DNA of 64,000 bases from assembly GCF_017744835.1 (NCBI RefSeq), contig NZ_JAGIAM010000001.1:992001-1056000 (forward strand), read 5' to 3'. Positions 27,679 to 35,520 of the stretch are shown piece after piece; the first letter of the stretch is position 1, and every line of letters starts with the position of its first letter. This DNA comes from Sphingomonas sp. (GTDB taxonomy: Bacteria; Pseudomonadota; Alphaproteobacteria; Sphingomonadales; Sphingomonadaceae). Below the pieces are notes generated by a model, which saw nothing but the letters and a program-made list of their open reading frames with translations, did not search any database and was not told the DNA's origin. Made by a program: the position numbers and the translations under genes.

Positions 27679-28068
27679 ATGGCAGCGATCTTCAAGTCGG
27701 TGATCGTGCCGGCGAGCGCCGACCGGGCCTGGGCTCTGGTCAGCCGCTTCGATGATCCCGCCGCGCTCGCGCCGGGCTTCGTCTCCGCGTGCGAGATCGT
27801 TGAGGGCGACCGGGTCGTCCATTTCGCCGATGGCGGCTCGGTGCGCGAGATGCTGGTCTCCTGCGACGATGCGCACCGGCGGCTGAGCTATGCCGCGGTC
27901 GGCGGCAAGTCGAAATTCCATCATGCGTCGATGCAGGTGGTGCCGCTCGATGCCGAATCGAGCCGGATCGACTGGGTCACCGACCTCCTCCCCGACGAGC
28001 TCGCGCCCTTCATCGACGCGCGGATGGAGGCCGGAACGGCGGCGATCGAACGGGGGCTTTCGGGGTAG
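27679..28068 (+). CDS. SRPBCC (START/Bet v 1-like) family protein
   Basis: The 129-residue protein has the helix-grip beginning MAAIFKSVIVPASADRAWAL and the segment ACEIVEGDRVVHFADGG, typical of the polyketide cyclase/PYR-like branch. This fold binds hydrophobic ligands in a cavity; the ligand here cannot be inferred. It follows the YbhB-like gene by 2 bases and is followed by a CCTCCCC/GGGGAGG hairpin. Confidence 0.8.
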   Translation: MAAIFKSVIVPASADRAWALVSRFDDPAALAPGFVSACEIVEGDRVVHFADGGSVREMLVSCDDAHRRLSYAAVGGKSKFHHASMQVVPLDAESSRIDWVTDLLPDELAPFIDARMEAGTAAIERGLSG

Positions 28069-28082
28069 CGAGAGCGTGTTAA

Positions 28083-28109
28083 CCTCCCCCGCAATCGAGT
28101 GAGGGGAGG
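28083..28109 (+). promoter_or_regulatory. Hairpin overlapping the thuA-like gene's ribosome site
   Basis: CCTCCCC (28083-28089) pairs perfectly with GGGGAGG (28103-28109). The 3' arm is the apparent Shine-Dalgarno sequence of the gene starting at 28118. If formed in mRNA, the stem would hide that ribosome site. It also belongs to the pyrimidine/purine hairpin type repeated elsewhere in the window. Confidence 0.4.
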
Positions 28110-28117
28110 GACGATCC

Positions 28118-28891
28118 ATGCCAAAGGCCGTCGTGCGTCTGTTGTTTCTGCTGTCGGCCATGCTCGGCCTTGCCGCCTCGGCGGCGAGCGCGCCTCCCGC
28201 GTCCAAGCCGCGCCTTCTCGTCTTTTCGTATTCGACCGGTTTCCGGCACGCCTCGATCGAGGCGGGCGTCGCGGCGCTGGAGGCGATGGGCAAGCGGCGC
28301 GGCTTCGACGTCGTCGCCAGCGCGGACCCCGCAGTGTTCAGCACCGAGAGGTTGCGCGGCTTCCAGGCGATCGTGCTGGTGAGCAACACCACGCGCCGCG
28401 ACGATCCTGCCAGCGAGTGGTTCGTCGGCGATCGGCGCACTGCGCTGCAGGATTTCGTCCACCGCGGCGGCGGCATCGTCGGCATCCATGCGGCATCGGA
28501 CTCGCACTATCACTGGCCGTGGTACGGGCGGATGATCGGCGGCTGGTTCCAGCATCATCCCAAGGGAACGCCCAGCGGCGTGGTGACGATCGCCGAGCCG
28601 CGCCATCCCGCCGCGCGCGGCCTCTCCTCGCCCCAGCGGCGCACCGACGAATGGTATTATTTCGAGGGCCAGCCCACCGCTCGGGTCGTCGCCACGCTCG
28701 ACCCCGCCTCGATCGGCGAGGAGGAAACTGGCCCCAAGCCGATGGCCTGGGCGCAGGAATTCGAAGGCGGTCGCGTCTTCTACACGGCGATGGGGCACAC
28801 CGCCGAGAGCTTCGCCGAACCCTGGTTCCTCCAGCACCTCGAAGGCGGGATCGACTGGGTACTGCGGCGCCAAGGCCCCCGAGCCGAATAG
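28118..28891 (+). CDS. ThuA domain protein, secreted
   Basis: The 257-residue protein has a signal peptide (to about residue 25, ...AASAASAPPA). A ThuA-like fold related to glutamine amidotransferases follows, with RLLVFSYSTGFRHASIEAG, HRGGGIVGIHAASDSHYHWP and WYGRMIGGWFQHHP. Related proteins occur with trehalose or glycan use, but no sugar operon is adjacent here. The ribosome site GGGAGGG precedes the ATG and lies in a hairpin arm. Confidence 0.85.
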   Translation: MPKAVVRLLFLLSAMLGLAASAASAPPASKPRLLVFSYSTGFRHASIEAGVAALEAMGKRRGFDVVASADPAVFSTERLRGFQAIVLVSNTTRRDDPASEWFVGDRRTALQDFVHRGGGIVGIHAASDSHYHWPWYGRMIGGWFQHHPKGTPSGVVTIAEPRHPAARGLSSPQRRTDEWYYFEGQPTARVVATLDPASIGEEETGPKPMAWAQEFEGGRVFYTAMGHTAESFAEPWFLQHLEGGIDWVLRRQGPRAE

Positions 28892-28898
28892 ATGCAAT

Positions 28899-28948
28899 CC
28901 TCCCCCCCGCCAGGGGAGGTGGCATGCGCAGCGTGGCGAAGGGGGAGG
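28899..28948. repeat. Dispersed intergenic repeat, pyrimidine/purine hairpin type
   Basis: CCTCCCC and GGGGAGG flank a short loop, then a TGGCATGCGCAGCGTGGCG spacer leads into a further GGGGGAGG. This layout resembles short repeats that recur between genes in sphingomonads. It lies between the ends of the thuA-like gene and the opposite-strand SDR gene. Confidence 0.55.
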
Positions 28949-29018
28949 AAGCCCGCCGCCCCGTTCAGCAATTCGTCGCTTCGGCACGCCCTGACGGGGA
29001 GGATTGGCTGGCCCGCCC

Positions 29019-29876
29019 TCAGCCGTTGACCACGGTGCCGCCGTTCGGGTGGAGCACCTGGCCCGACATGTAGCTCGCGTCCTCGCAGGCGAGGAACAGG
29101 AAGCTCGGCGCGACTTCGTTGGGCTGGCCCGGCCGGCCCATCGGCGTGTTCTCGCCGAATTTCTCCAGCTTCTCGGGGCTCGCGCCGCCCATCGGGTTCA
29201 GCGGCGTCCAGATCGGCCCCGGCGCGACGGCGTTCACGCGAATGCCCTTCTCGATCAGATTTTCCGAAAGGCTGCGCGTGAAGGCCGTGATCGCGCCCTT
29301 GGTGCTCGAATAGTCGAGCAGCTCCTTCGAGCCCTGGTACATGGTGATCGACGTGCAGTTCACGATCGACGCGCCCGGCTTGAGGTGCGGCATCGCCGCC
29401 TGGACCAGGAAGAACATCGAGAAGATGTTGGTCTGGAAGGTGCGCTTGAGCTGCTGCTCGGTGATGTCGGTGATATCCTTGTCGGGATGCTGCTCGCCGG
29501 CGTTGTTCACCAGCACGTCGAGCCTGCCGAACTTCTCGATCACCTGCGCGACCGCGCGTTCGCAGAAGTCCTTCTCGCCCAGGTCGCCGGCGATGGTGAG
29601 CGCCTCGCGCCCCTCGCCGCGGACGATCTCGGCGGTCTTGGCCGCGTCGTCGTGCTCGCACAGATAGAGGATAGCGACGTCGGCGCCCTCGCGCGCGAAC
29701 AGCGCGGCGACGGCGCGGCCGATCCCGCTGTCGGCGCCGGTCACGATTGCGACCTTGTCCTTGAGCCGGCCGGAGCCGGGATAGCGCGGCTCCCAGTCGG
29801 GCTTGGGCTCGAGCGCGCTCTCGTGTCCGGGCAGCGCGTCCTCGTGGATCATTTCGACGGTTTCGGTCTCGCTCAT
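29019..29876 (-). CDS. SDR family oxidoreductase (YghA-like)
   Basis: The 285-residue short-chain dehydrogenase has an N-terminal extension of about 40 residues ahead of the cofactor loop TGADSGIGRA. It also has NNAGEQHPDKDITDI and the catalytic YSSTK. That layout matches the YghA/glucose-dehydrogenase-like branch often tied to stress. I chose ATG 29876, which has GGGAG nine bases upstream, over ATG 29891. An EcfG-like promoter lies at 29911-29936. The gene sits directly behind the two tiny membrane-protein genes. Confidence 0.88.
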   Translation of the reverse strand: MSETETVEMIHEDALPGHESALEPKPDWEPRYPGSGRLKDKVAIVTGADSGIGRAVAALFAREGADVAILYLCEHDDAAKTAEIVRGEGREALTIAGDLGEKDFCERAVAQVIEKFGRLDVLVNNAGEQHPDKDITDITEQQLKRTFQTNIFSMFFLVQAAMPHLKPGASIVNCTSITMYQGSKELLDYSSTKGAITAFTRSLSENLIEKGIRVNAVAPGPIWTPLNPMGGASPEKLEKFGENTPMGRPGQPNEVAPSFLFLACEDASYMSGQVLHPNGGTVVNG

Positions 29877-29910
29877 CGGGCTCGCTCCCATGGAGGTCTT
29901 TGCCCGGAGA

Positions 29911-29936
29911 AACCGGTGCGGAACGCCTGGGGTTCC
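29911..29936 (-). promoter_or_regulatory. EcfG-like stress promoter of the SDR gene, with inverted repeat
   Basis: The minus strand reads GGAAC-N17-GGTT, close to the EcfG consensus, ending 35 bases before the chosen SDR start. A perfect 7-base inverted repeat GCGGAAC/GTTCCGC (29918-29938, 7-base loop) overlaps the -35 part. That could also be a terminator stem for the upstream mini-operon or an operator. Confidence 0.5.
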
Positions 29937-29961
29937 GCGCTTCGCCGCCGCGGCGCCGGGT

Positions 29962-30087
29962 TCAGCCGATCAGGCCGGAACCCTGCGCGCCGCTGGCTGC
30001 GACGGTGGCGATGGCGAGCGCGGAGAGCGCCAGCCCGGTCATCAGGCCCACGGCCATTCCGATCCTTCCCTTGTCCTGCGCCCGCAT
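29962..30087 (-). CDS. 41-residue predicted single-pass membrane protein (second gene of sigma-54 mini-operon)
   Basis: The product starts MRAQDKGRIGMAVG and has one hydrophobic helix at about residues 8-31, then a Gly/Ser-rich tail. Its ATG shares one base with the stop of the 35-residue gene before it (TGATG), which suggests translational coupling; its own ribosome site is weak. I do not recognise a family. It is too short for standard gene calling. The coupling, clear membrane helix and upstream promoter are the evidence that it is real. Confidence 0.6.
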   Translation of the reverse strand: MRAQDKGRIGMAVGLMTGLALSALAIATVAASGAQGSGLIG

Positions 30088-30194
30088 CACGCGATGGGGA
30101 TGACGGGCGTGGAGAAGAACACCATCGCGGTGGTGAGAAACACGGCGCCGAGCACGGCAACCGAACGCTGGATCGAGTCGAGACGAACAGTCAT
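30087..30194 (-). CDS. 35-residue predicted single-pass membrane protein (first gene of sigma-54 mini-operon)
   Basis: The product starts MTVRLDSIQRSVAV and has one hydrophobic helix (about residues 11-31) ending near the C-terminus with PVIPIA. GGGAG lies about 9 bases before the ATG, a good ribosome site. A perfect sigma-54 -24/-12 element lies 64 to 78 bases upstream. Similar tiny 'IQR...' membrane proteins seem familiar to me from sphingomonad genomes, but I know of no assigned function. Its stop overlaps the next tiny gene by one base. Confidence 0.7.
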   Translation of the reverse strand: MTVRLDSIQRSVAVLGAVFLTTAMVFFSTPVIPIA

Positions 30195-30257
30195 TGTAAA
30201 CACTCCCTGGTCTTCCCGGCCGTCCCGGACCATCCGGCGGCCGATGCTCGATGTTTC

Positions 30258-30272
30258 GCAAGGGGTGTGCCA
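30258..30272 (-). promoter_or_regulatory. Sigma-54 (-24/-12) promoter
   Basis: Read on the minus strand the site is TGGCAC-ACCCC-TTGC, an exact match to the sigma-54 core with GG and GC exactly 10 bases apart. Predicted transcription would start near 30247 and run into the 35-residue membrane-protein gene. Two inverted repeats sit just upstream, AGTGA/TCACT (30281-30296) and GGGAA/TTCCC (30326-30337), where an activator or IHF could bind. The region is AT-rich compared with its surroundings. Confidence 0.75.
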
Positions 30273-30392
30273 ATTTTCTAAGTGATTGAATTCACTGGAC
30301 GTGGGTGCGCAGTGCCGCGCGGGTTGGGAAAATTCCCGCTGTAAATTGGTGAAAACTACTAACCATAAGCGGACACTATCGTCCGGAATCGG

Positions 30393-31424
30393 TCAGCCGA
30401 CCTGGAGGCAGTTCCTGCCCGCGGTCTTGGCCGCATAGAGCAGGCGATCGGCGCGCTGGTAGACGCTGTTGTAATCGCCGCCGGCCGCGTCGGTCAGGCC
30501 CGCCGAGAAAGTGATCTCGCCCAGCGGCTCGTCGCTTTCGCGCAGACGGTAGCGCTTGGTGGAGACGGTCGCGCGCGCCGCGTCGAGCGTTCGGCGCGCG
30601 GTATCGATCGACACGCCCGAGAAGAGCACCGCGAACTCCTCGCCGCCGTAGCGCGCGACGAGGTGGCCCGGACAGGAAGCGCTCAGCGCCTCGCCGATCG
30701 CCTTTAGCACCCGATCCCCCACCGCATGGCCGAACCGGTCGTTTACCGACTTGAAATGGTCGACGTCGCACACCGCCACGCACAGCCGCTCCCCCGCCGT
30801 CGCCTGGGCCGCAAAGGCTTCCTCAAATGCGCGACGATTGGGAAGATCGGTAAGCGGATCGCGCCGCGCATTGTCGCGCGCCTCCTCCAGCTTCTGACGC
30901 AGTTCGCTCGCTTCGCGCGTAGCCGATTCGAGCCGCGCCTCGGCGGTGCGTACCCGCCGGAGCATCGCCGCGGTAATGCCGGCGACCTCGTCGACCATGA
31001 CCGCCGCCGAACGCGTGCCTGCCGAACGCGAGATCGCCGCCGCGCTCGCCTCGAGGTCGCGGCCGAAGCCTTCGGTCTCGGCGCGCATTGCAGTGACGAT
31101 GTCGGCGAATCCCTCGACCTGCATCTGGGTCTGCGCGACCAGTCCCTCGGCGCGTTTCGCGGCGGTCTGGCTTCCCTCCGCCGGCTGAACCTCGCATCCG
31201 AGCGTCTCGATGTCGCGCTGCGTCAGGCGAACCCCGCCGTCGGTGAGCGCTTGGACGGCACGGGCGAGCGGACCGTCGGGTTCGGCAAGGAGGTGGTAGG
31301 CAAAGGCGAAATTGGCTGGATTCACGTCCAGCCGCTGTTCGAACAGGAATTTTCCGATGCGGTCGTACAGGTCGCGCGCGGGATCATTCCCGCTTGCCCA
31401 CCTGACGGCCCTCGCCCCGGCCAT
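30393..31424 (-). CDS. Diguanylate cyclase (GGDEF domain)
   Basis: The 343-residue cytoplasmic protein makes cyclic di-GMP from two GTP. Its C-terminal GGDEF domain (about 185-343) starts with RRDPLTDLPNRRAF and has an intact GGEEF active site at 260-264. The RxxD inhibitory site normally just before it is absent (the positions read Cys and His), so product inhibition may be lacking. The N-terminal 180 residues are helical with a coiled coil before the GGDEF. The first Met is uncertain. Cyclic di-GMP commonly opposes flagellar motility, but no direct link to the fli operon is visible. Confidence 0.92.
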   Translation of the reverse strand: MAGARAVRWASGNDPARDLYDRIGKFLFEQRLDVNPANFAFAYHLLAEPDGPLARAVQALTDGGVRLTQRDIETLGCEVQPAEGSQTAAKRAEGLVAQTQMQVEGFADIVTAMRAETEGFGRDLEASAAAISRSAGTRSAAVMVDEVAGITAAMLRRVRTAEARLESATREASELRQKLEEARDNARRDPLTDLPNRRAFEEAFAAQATAGERLCVAVCDVDHFKSVNDRFGHAVGDRVLKAIGEALSASCPGHLVARYGGEEFAVLFSGVSIDTARRTLDAARATVSTKRYRLRESDEPLGEITFSAGLTDAAGGDYNSVYQRADRLLYAAKTAGRNCLQVG

Positions 31425-31549
31425 AGCTCATCTACCTCTATCGAACTTCATCAACGCCCGCGGCCCTGCCGCTCGTGTCCTGCGGCTGGCCTAGCGGGGA
31501 ACTGCTAACATTGGGTGATTAAACGGCGGGGGTTGGCGAATTTCGGTGA

Positions 31550-32095
31550 TCAGCCCTTGCGGGCGCGATATTTGCGCACGGCGTCGAGCGTCATGCGGAT
31601 ATGGTCGCCGGGGCTCATGTCGGTATGCGCGAAGAGCACGCGGCCGTTGGGCGCGATCACGAAGCTGGTGCGGCTCGTGATGTTGGTGGCGGTGCCGTCG
31701 GGCTTCTTGAGCAGCACGTCATAGCCTTTGATCACGTCGGGGCTCGCCGCGGCCACCGCGAACTTGCCGGCGCAATGCTCGCTCGAGAAGCGCTGGAGCT
31801 GGTCGACGTTGCCGGCGGTCATGCCGATCACCGTCGCCCCGGCCTTCTGGAAGTCGGGGAGCGCTGCGGCGAAGGCAGCGGCTTCGATGTTGCATCCCTG
31901 AGTGAAGGCGGCGGGGAAGAAATAGAGGACCACGGGCCCCTTCTTGAGTGCGTCCCTGAGATGCACGCTGAAGGGCTTGCCGGCCATCGCGCCGTTCGCC
32001 GTGAAGTCGGGGGCCTGGGCGCCGGGCGCGAGCGCTGCCGTGGCGGGCATTCCGAGCGAAAGGGCCAGGGCGGCAAGGAGCAGGCGGGCGCGCAT
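31550..32095 (-). CDS. Secreted peroxiredoxin (AhpC/TSA family)
   Basis: The 181-residue protein has a signal peptide (about 1-21). Its thioredoxin-like domain has the peroxidatic motif PAAFTQGC (P-x3-T-x2-C form) and SFVIAPNGRVLFAHTD. Another Cys (EHCAGK) about 40 residues later may resolve it. Export points to periplasmic peroxide defence. I chose ATG 32095, which has AGGGG 8 bases upstream; ATG 32101 is too close to that site. It is convergent with no gene and lies downstream of the phospholipase gene. Confidence 0.87.
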   Translation of the reverse strand: MRARLLLAALALSLGMPATAALAPGAQAPDFTANGAMAGKPFSVHLRDALKKGPVVLYFFPAAFTQGCNIEAAAFAAALPDFQKAGATVIGMTAGNVDQLQRFSSEHCAGKFAVAAASPDVIKGYDVLLKKPDGTATNITSRTSFVIAPNGRVLFAHTDMSPGDHIRMTLDAVRKYRARKG

Positions 32096-32147
32096 CGTCA
32101 TTCTCCCCTATGAGACGAACCATCCTACGCCCGCGAAGGCCGCTGCG

Positions 32148-33206
32148 CTAGCGGGTCAGCGCGATGCCGATTCGTGCGCGGGTCGTATCGAGACGATAGT
32201 CGTCGAGCGCTTCGCCGTGCCCGGTGAAAGCCTGGCCGAAGACATAGAAGCCCATGCCCCCGCCGATCGGGGCGAGCGGATAGGAGACGAACAACTCGGC
32301 CGCGCCGCGGCGCGTCTCGAAATTGCCGCGGCCGGTGATCGAGAGCTTGATCCCGTCCTTCTGCTGGATCGCGGCGGTCAGACCCGTATAGCCGAAATAG
32401 TCCTTCACATCGGGCGCGGTGCTGGTGCGGCCGACATAGAACCAGGCCTGTGGCGCGAGATCTAGCCGCCAATCGCCGCCCAGATCGAAGCTCTTCTCGG
32501 CGCGCGCGAAGATACGGTTGACGTCGATCGAATCGAGCCCGTCGCGGCCATTGGAATCGTGTCGCCAGCCAAGCGCGACCCTGGTGTTCTCGTCAAACGG
32601 AATGTCGGCATAGACTTCGGGGCTGTAGGTCGTCGCGCGGAACGGCCCCGACGGGCGGTCGATCGCCCAGAACATCGTCTGCGTATAGGCGAAGCGCAGA
32701 TTGCCGAGCTTGAGCGGCGCGTCTTCGGCAAAGGGGCGGAAGGCGAAGCTCATCTGAAGCTTGGCGCCCGCCTCGCCCGCGCCGAACACGCCATAGATCG
32801 GCTCGTGCGGCTCGAACCGGTCGATGAAGGCCGAGGACGCGCCGGTCGAGCTCTGGACGACAGCCTCTTCGGCGGGGATCTTCGCCGCCGGGTGCTCCTC
32901 CGACGGAGGCACCGCCACTTGCGCGACGCCGACCGGCACGTAGCGCGCCTTGGCGAAGCCGCCCGGCGCGATCGTGCGCGTGGGACCCGGGGTGCGCTCG
33001 AGCAGCAGCCGCGTGCCGTCGGCCGCAGTGACTTCGATCTGGCGCGGGCCGGCATCGGCGACCGGAGCCTCGCCTTCGTTGACGAGGAACACCTCGACGC
33101 CGCGCAGCGCCTCCTTCTCGGAAGCCGGCTGCTCGGGCACCGCGCGCACCTGCGCGTCGGCGGGCGTGGCGATGACGAAGGCCAGGGTCAGGAACGGGGC
33201 GCGCAT
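32148..33206 (-). CDS. pldA: Outer-membrane phospholipase A (PldA-like)
   Basis: OMPLA is a beta-barrel lipase that removes misplaced phospholipids from the outer leaflet. The C-terminal ~200 residues have the family pattern YTQTMFWAID, PFRATTYSPEVY, the catalytic His and Ser in RHDSNGR and the Asn in DVNRIF, and end in a barrel strand. The N-terminal ~120 residues form a beta-rich extension beyond the E. coli enzyme. A signal peptide (MRAPFLTLAFVIATPADAQ) supports the start at 33206 rather than 33275. It is divergent from hisN. Confidence 0.9.
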   Translation of the reverse strand: MRAPFLTLAFVIATPADAQVRAVPEQPASEKEALRGVEVFLVNEGEAPVADAGPRQIEVTAADGTRLLLERTPGPTRTIAPGGFAKARYVPVGVAQVAVPPSEEHPAAKIPAEEAVVQSSTGASSAFIDRFEPHEPIYGVFGAGEAGAKLQMSFAFRPFAEDAPLKLGNLRFAYTQTMFWAIDRPSGPFRATTYSPEVYADIPFDENTRVALGWRHDSNGRDGLDSIDVNRIFARAEKSFDLGGDWRLDLAPQAWFYVGRTSTAPDVKDYFGYTGLTAAIQQKDGIKLSITGRGNFETRRGAAELFVSYPLAPIGGGMGFYVFGQAFTGHGEALDDYRLDTTRARIGIALTR

Positions 33207-33273
33207 CTGCGCCCCGAAGTGGCAGCGGATTGCGGCCTTGGCGAGTCCTAATCGGATCGCTAGTGCCAGGCGC

Positions 33274-34056
33274 ATGGCCGTTTCCGAGACCGATATCGCG
33301 CTTGCGGAGCGACTCGCCGACGCCGCGGGGGCCGCGATCCGCCCCTATTTCCGCGCCGAGCACGGGATGGAGGCGAAGGCCGATCACTCTCCCGTCACGC
33401 TCGCCGACCGCGCGGCCGAAGAGGCAATGCGCCGGTTGCTCATCGCAGAGCGGCCGATGGATGGGATCGTCGGAGAGGAATTCGGCACGCGCGAGGGCAC
33501 AAGCGGGCGTATCTGGGTGCTCGACCCGATCGACGGCACGCGTGCCTTTATCGCCGGCCGTCCGATCTTCGGCACGCTGATCGCCCTCGTCGAGGACGGC
33601 TGGCCGCTGCTCGGCATCATCGACCAGCCGATCCTCGGTGAGCGCTGGCTTGGCGTGACGGGGCGGCAGACGCTGTTCAACGGCAAGCCCACCGAGACGC
33701 GGCGCTGCCGCGAGCTGAGCCAGGCGGTGATCGGCACCACCTCGCCGGCGCTGTTCGACGACGCCCAGCTCCACGCCTTCGAGCATCTCGACGCGCAGGT
33801 GGCGAGCACGGTGCTGGGCGGCGATTGCTACAATTATGCGTGCGTCGCGAGCGGTTGGCTCGACGTGGTCGTCGAGGCCGGGCTCAAGCTCCACGATTTC
33901 GCCGCGCTGGTGCCTGTGGTCGAGGGCGCGGGCGGGCGCATGTGCGACTGGCAGGGCGATCCGCTCCACGCCGGGAGCAACGGCGAAGTCATCGCCGCGG
34001 GCGATCCGGCGCGCGTCGAGGAAATCCTCGAGGCGATGGCCTGCCGGGGGCACTGA
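33274..34056 (+). CDS. hisN: Histidinol-phosphatase, inositol monophosphatase family
   Basis: The 260-residue protein has the metal-binding signatures VGEEFG and WVLDPIDGTRAFIAGRP of the IMPase fold and LKLHDFAALVPVVEGAGG near the C-terminus. Members with this pattern in Alphaproteobacteria act as HisN, removing phosphate from histidinol phosphate. A general inositol or sugar phosphatase role cannot be excluded. The ATG follows divergent pldA; the start is set by the alignment of MAVSETDIALAERLADAAG. Confidence 0.87.
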   Translation: MAVSETDIALAERLADAAGAAIRPYFRAEHGMEAKADHSPVTLADRAAEEAMRRLLIAERPMDGIVGEEFGTREGTSGRIWVLDPIDGTRAFIAGRPIFGTLIALVEDGWPLLGIIDQPILGERWLGVTGRQTLFNGKPTETRRCRELSQAVIGTTSPALFDDAQLHAFEHLDAQVASTVLGGDCYNYACVASGWLDVVVEAGLKLHDFAALVPVVEGAGGRMCDWQGDPLHAGSNGEVIAAGDPARVEEILEAMACRGH

Positions 34057-34285
34057 ACCAGTCATCGGGCGCGCGCACCCGGGCCTGCGTTGACAGGCCT
34101 GCCCCCGAGCGACATCATTTCACTATGCAGTTTCGCCATCGCCATCTGCGAAGCCGGTTCCACGCAGGCCAACTCCTCGCGGGCATCTAGCCCCGGGCTC
34201 TCCCAGGCATGTCCCGAAGAGCTCGGGGCAGGATCGATCCACGGCTCCCGCGCGAGGGAGCGATTGATTGTTTGAGGAGCATAGG

Positions 34286-34696
34286 ATGACGCCGAACCAA
34301 GCCGCGACGCCGCGGCCACCGATCGACATGATCGATACCGAAGCCGAGAAGCTGGCGGACCTGGCGCTCGGCGCCGAGGAGCGCGCGCCCCAAGTGAGCG
34401 CGCTGCTGCTCGACGAGATCGAGCGGGCCACGCTGCACAGCGCCGAGACGATCCCGCCCGAGGTCGTCACCATGGGCTCGCGCGTCGAGTTCGTCGACGA
34501 GGGCAGCGGGAGGGAACACAGCGTCGAGCTGGTCTATCCGCAGGACGCAGACATCTCGGCAGGCCGGATCTCGATCCTGACGCAGGTCGGCGCGGGACTG
34601 ATCGGGCTGCGCGCGGGCCAGTCGATCCTCTGGCCCGGCCGTGACGGGCAGGAGCGGCGCCTGGTCATCGTTCGGGTGGCGCGCAGCGCGGCCTGA
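34286..34696 (+). CDS. Rnk-like nucleoside diphosphate kinase regulator (GreA/B C-terminal domain)
   Basis: The 136-residue protein has an acidic N-terminal helix and a C-terminal FKBP-like GreA/GreB domain with MGSRVEFVDEGSGREHSVEL and ISILTQVGAGLIGLRAGQSI. Such short proteins (Rnk type) bind RNA polymerase without the long coiled coil of Gre factors. I chose ATG 34286, with GAGGAGC 7 bases upstream. About 230 bases of intergenic DNA precede it and no clear promoter is recognised there. Confidence 0.85.
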   Translation: MTPNQAATPRPPIDMIDTEAEKLADLALGAEERAPQVSALLLDEIERATLHSAETIPPEVVTMGSRVEFVDEGSGREHSVELVYPQDADISAGRISILTQVGAGLIGLRAGQSILWPGRDGQERRLVIVRVARSAA

Positions 34697-34704
34697 CGCT
34701 GTCG

Positions 34705-35484
34705 CTAGTCGGTGAAGGCGGGCGCGCGCTTCTGCAGGTTCGCCATCACTGCCTCGATCTGGTTGGGCGAACGGAGCAGCGCCGCCTGTTCCGCGCTTTC
34801 GGCGGCGAGGATCGTCGTGGCGTCGGTCTCCAGATTGGCAAGGCGCTTGGCGGCGCGGATCGCGTGCGGGTTACGGGCGGCGATCGCGCGAGCGAGGGCC
34901 AGCGCCTCGGCCTGCGGATCCTCGGCGATGCGGGTGACGAAGCCCAGCGCCAGCGCTTCCTCGGCGTCGAACTCGCGCGCGGTGTAGACGAGCTCGCGGA
35001 GCGCATCGCCGCGTACGCTGCCGCGCCACAATGCGAAGCCGGCCATGTCGGGGACGATGCCCCATTTCATTTCCATCACCGACAGGCGCGTGCCCGGCGC
35101 GGCAATACGCAGGTCCGCGCCGCTCGCGATCTGGAGCCCGCCGCCGAAGGCGACACCGTGCACCGCGGCGATCACCGGTACCGGCAGCGTGCGCCAGCCC
35201 CAGGCAACCTGCTGGAAATCATTGGCGGGGCCATGGGTGCGCGTCGCCAGGTCGATGCCCGATCCGCCCGCCGCCATGCTCGCCATGTCGAGCCCGGCGC
35301 AGAAGCCCCGGCCCTCCCCCGACAGAACGACCGCGCGAAGACCCGGCATCGTCTCGAGCTGCCCGATCGTGTCGATCAGCGCGGCGAACATCGCGGGGTC
35401 GAGCGCATTGAGTTTGTCGGGCCGGGCGAGGCGGACCTGGGCAACGCCATCCGCGAATTCGATTGCCACGCGCTGCTCGGCCAT
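34705..35484 (-). CDS. Enoyl-CoA hydratase/isomerase family protein (crotonase)
   Basis: The 259-residue protein has the crotonase pattern RLARPDKLNALDPAMFAAL, the oxyanion-hole stretches AVVLSGEGRGFCAGLDMASM and AAVHGVAFGGGLQIASGADL, and a helical C-terminus. Glu residues typical of hydratases are not obvious at both positions, so an isomerase-like or other acyl-CoA role is possible. ATG 35484 has GGAG 6 bases upstream. It is convergent with the Rnk-like gene, 8 bases apart. Confidence 0.85.
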   Translation of the reverse strand: MAEQRVAIEFADGVAQVRLARPDKLNALDPAMFAALIDTIGQLETMPGLRAVVLSGEGRGFCAGLDMASMAAGGSGIDLATRTHGPANDFQQVAWGWRTLPVPVIAAVHGVAFGGGLQIASGADLRIAAPGTRLSVMEMKWGIVPDMAGFALWRGSVRGDALRELVYTAREFDAEEALALGFVTRIAEDPQAEALALARAIAARNPHAIRAAKRLANLETDATTILAAESAEQAALLRSPNQIEAVMANLQKRAPAFTD

Positions 35485-35520
35485 GTCGCTCTCCATGCTG
35501 CTCGCGCAAGGATAGCCCGG

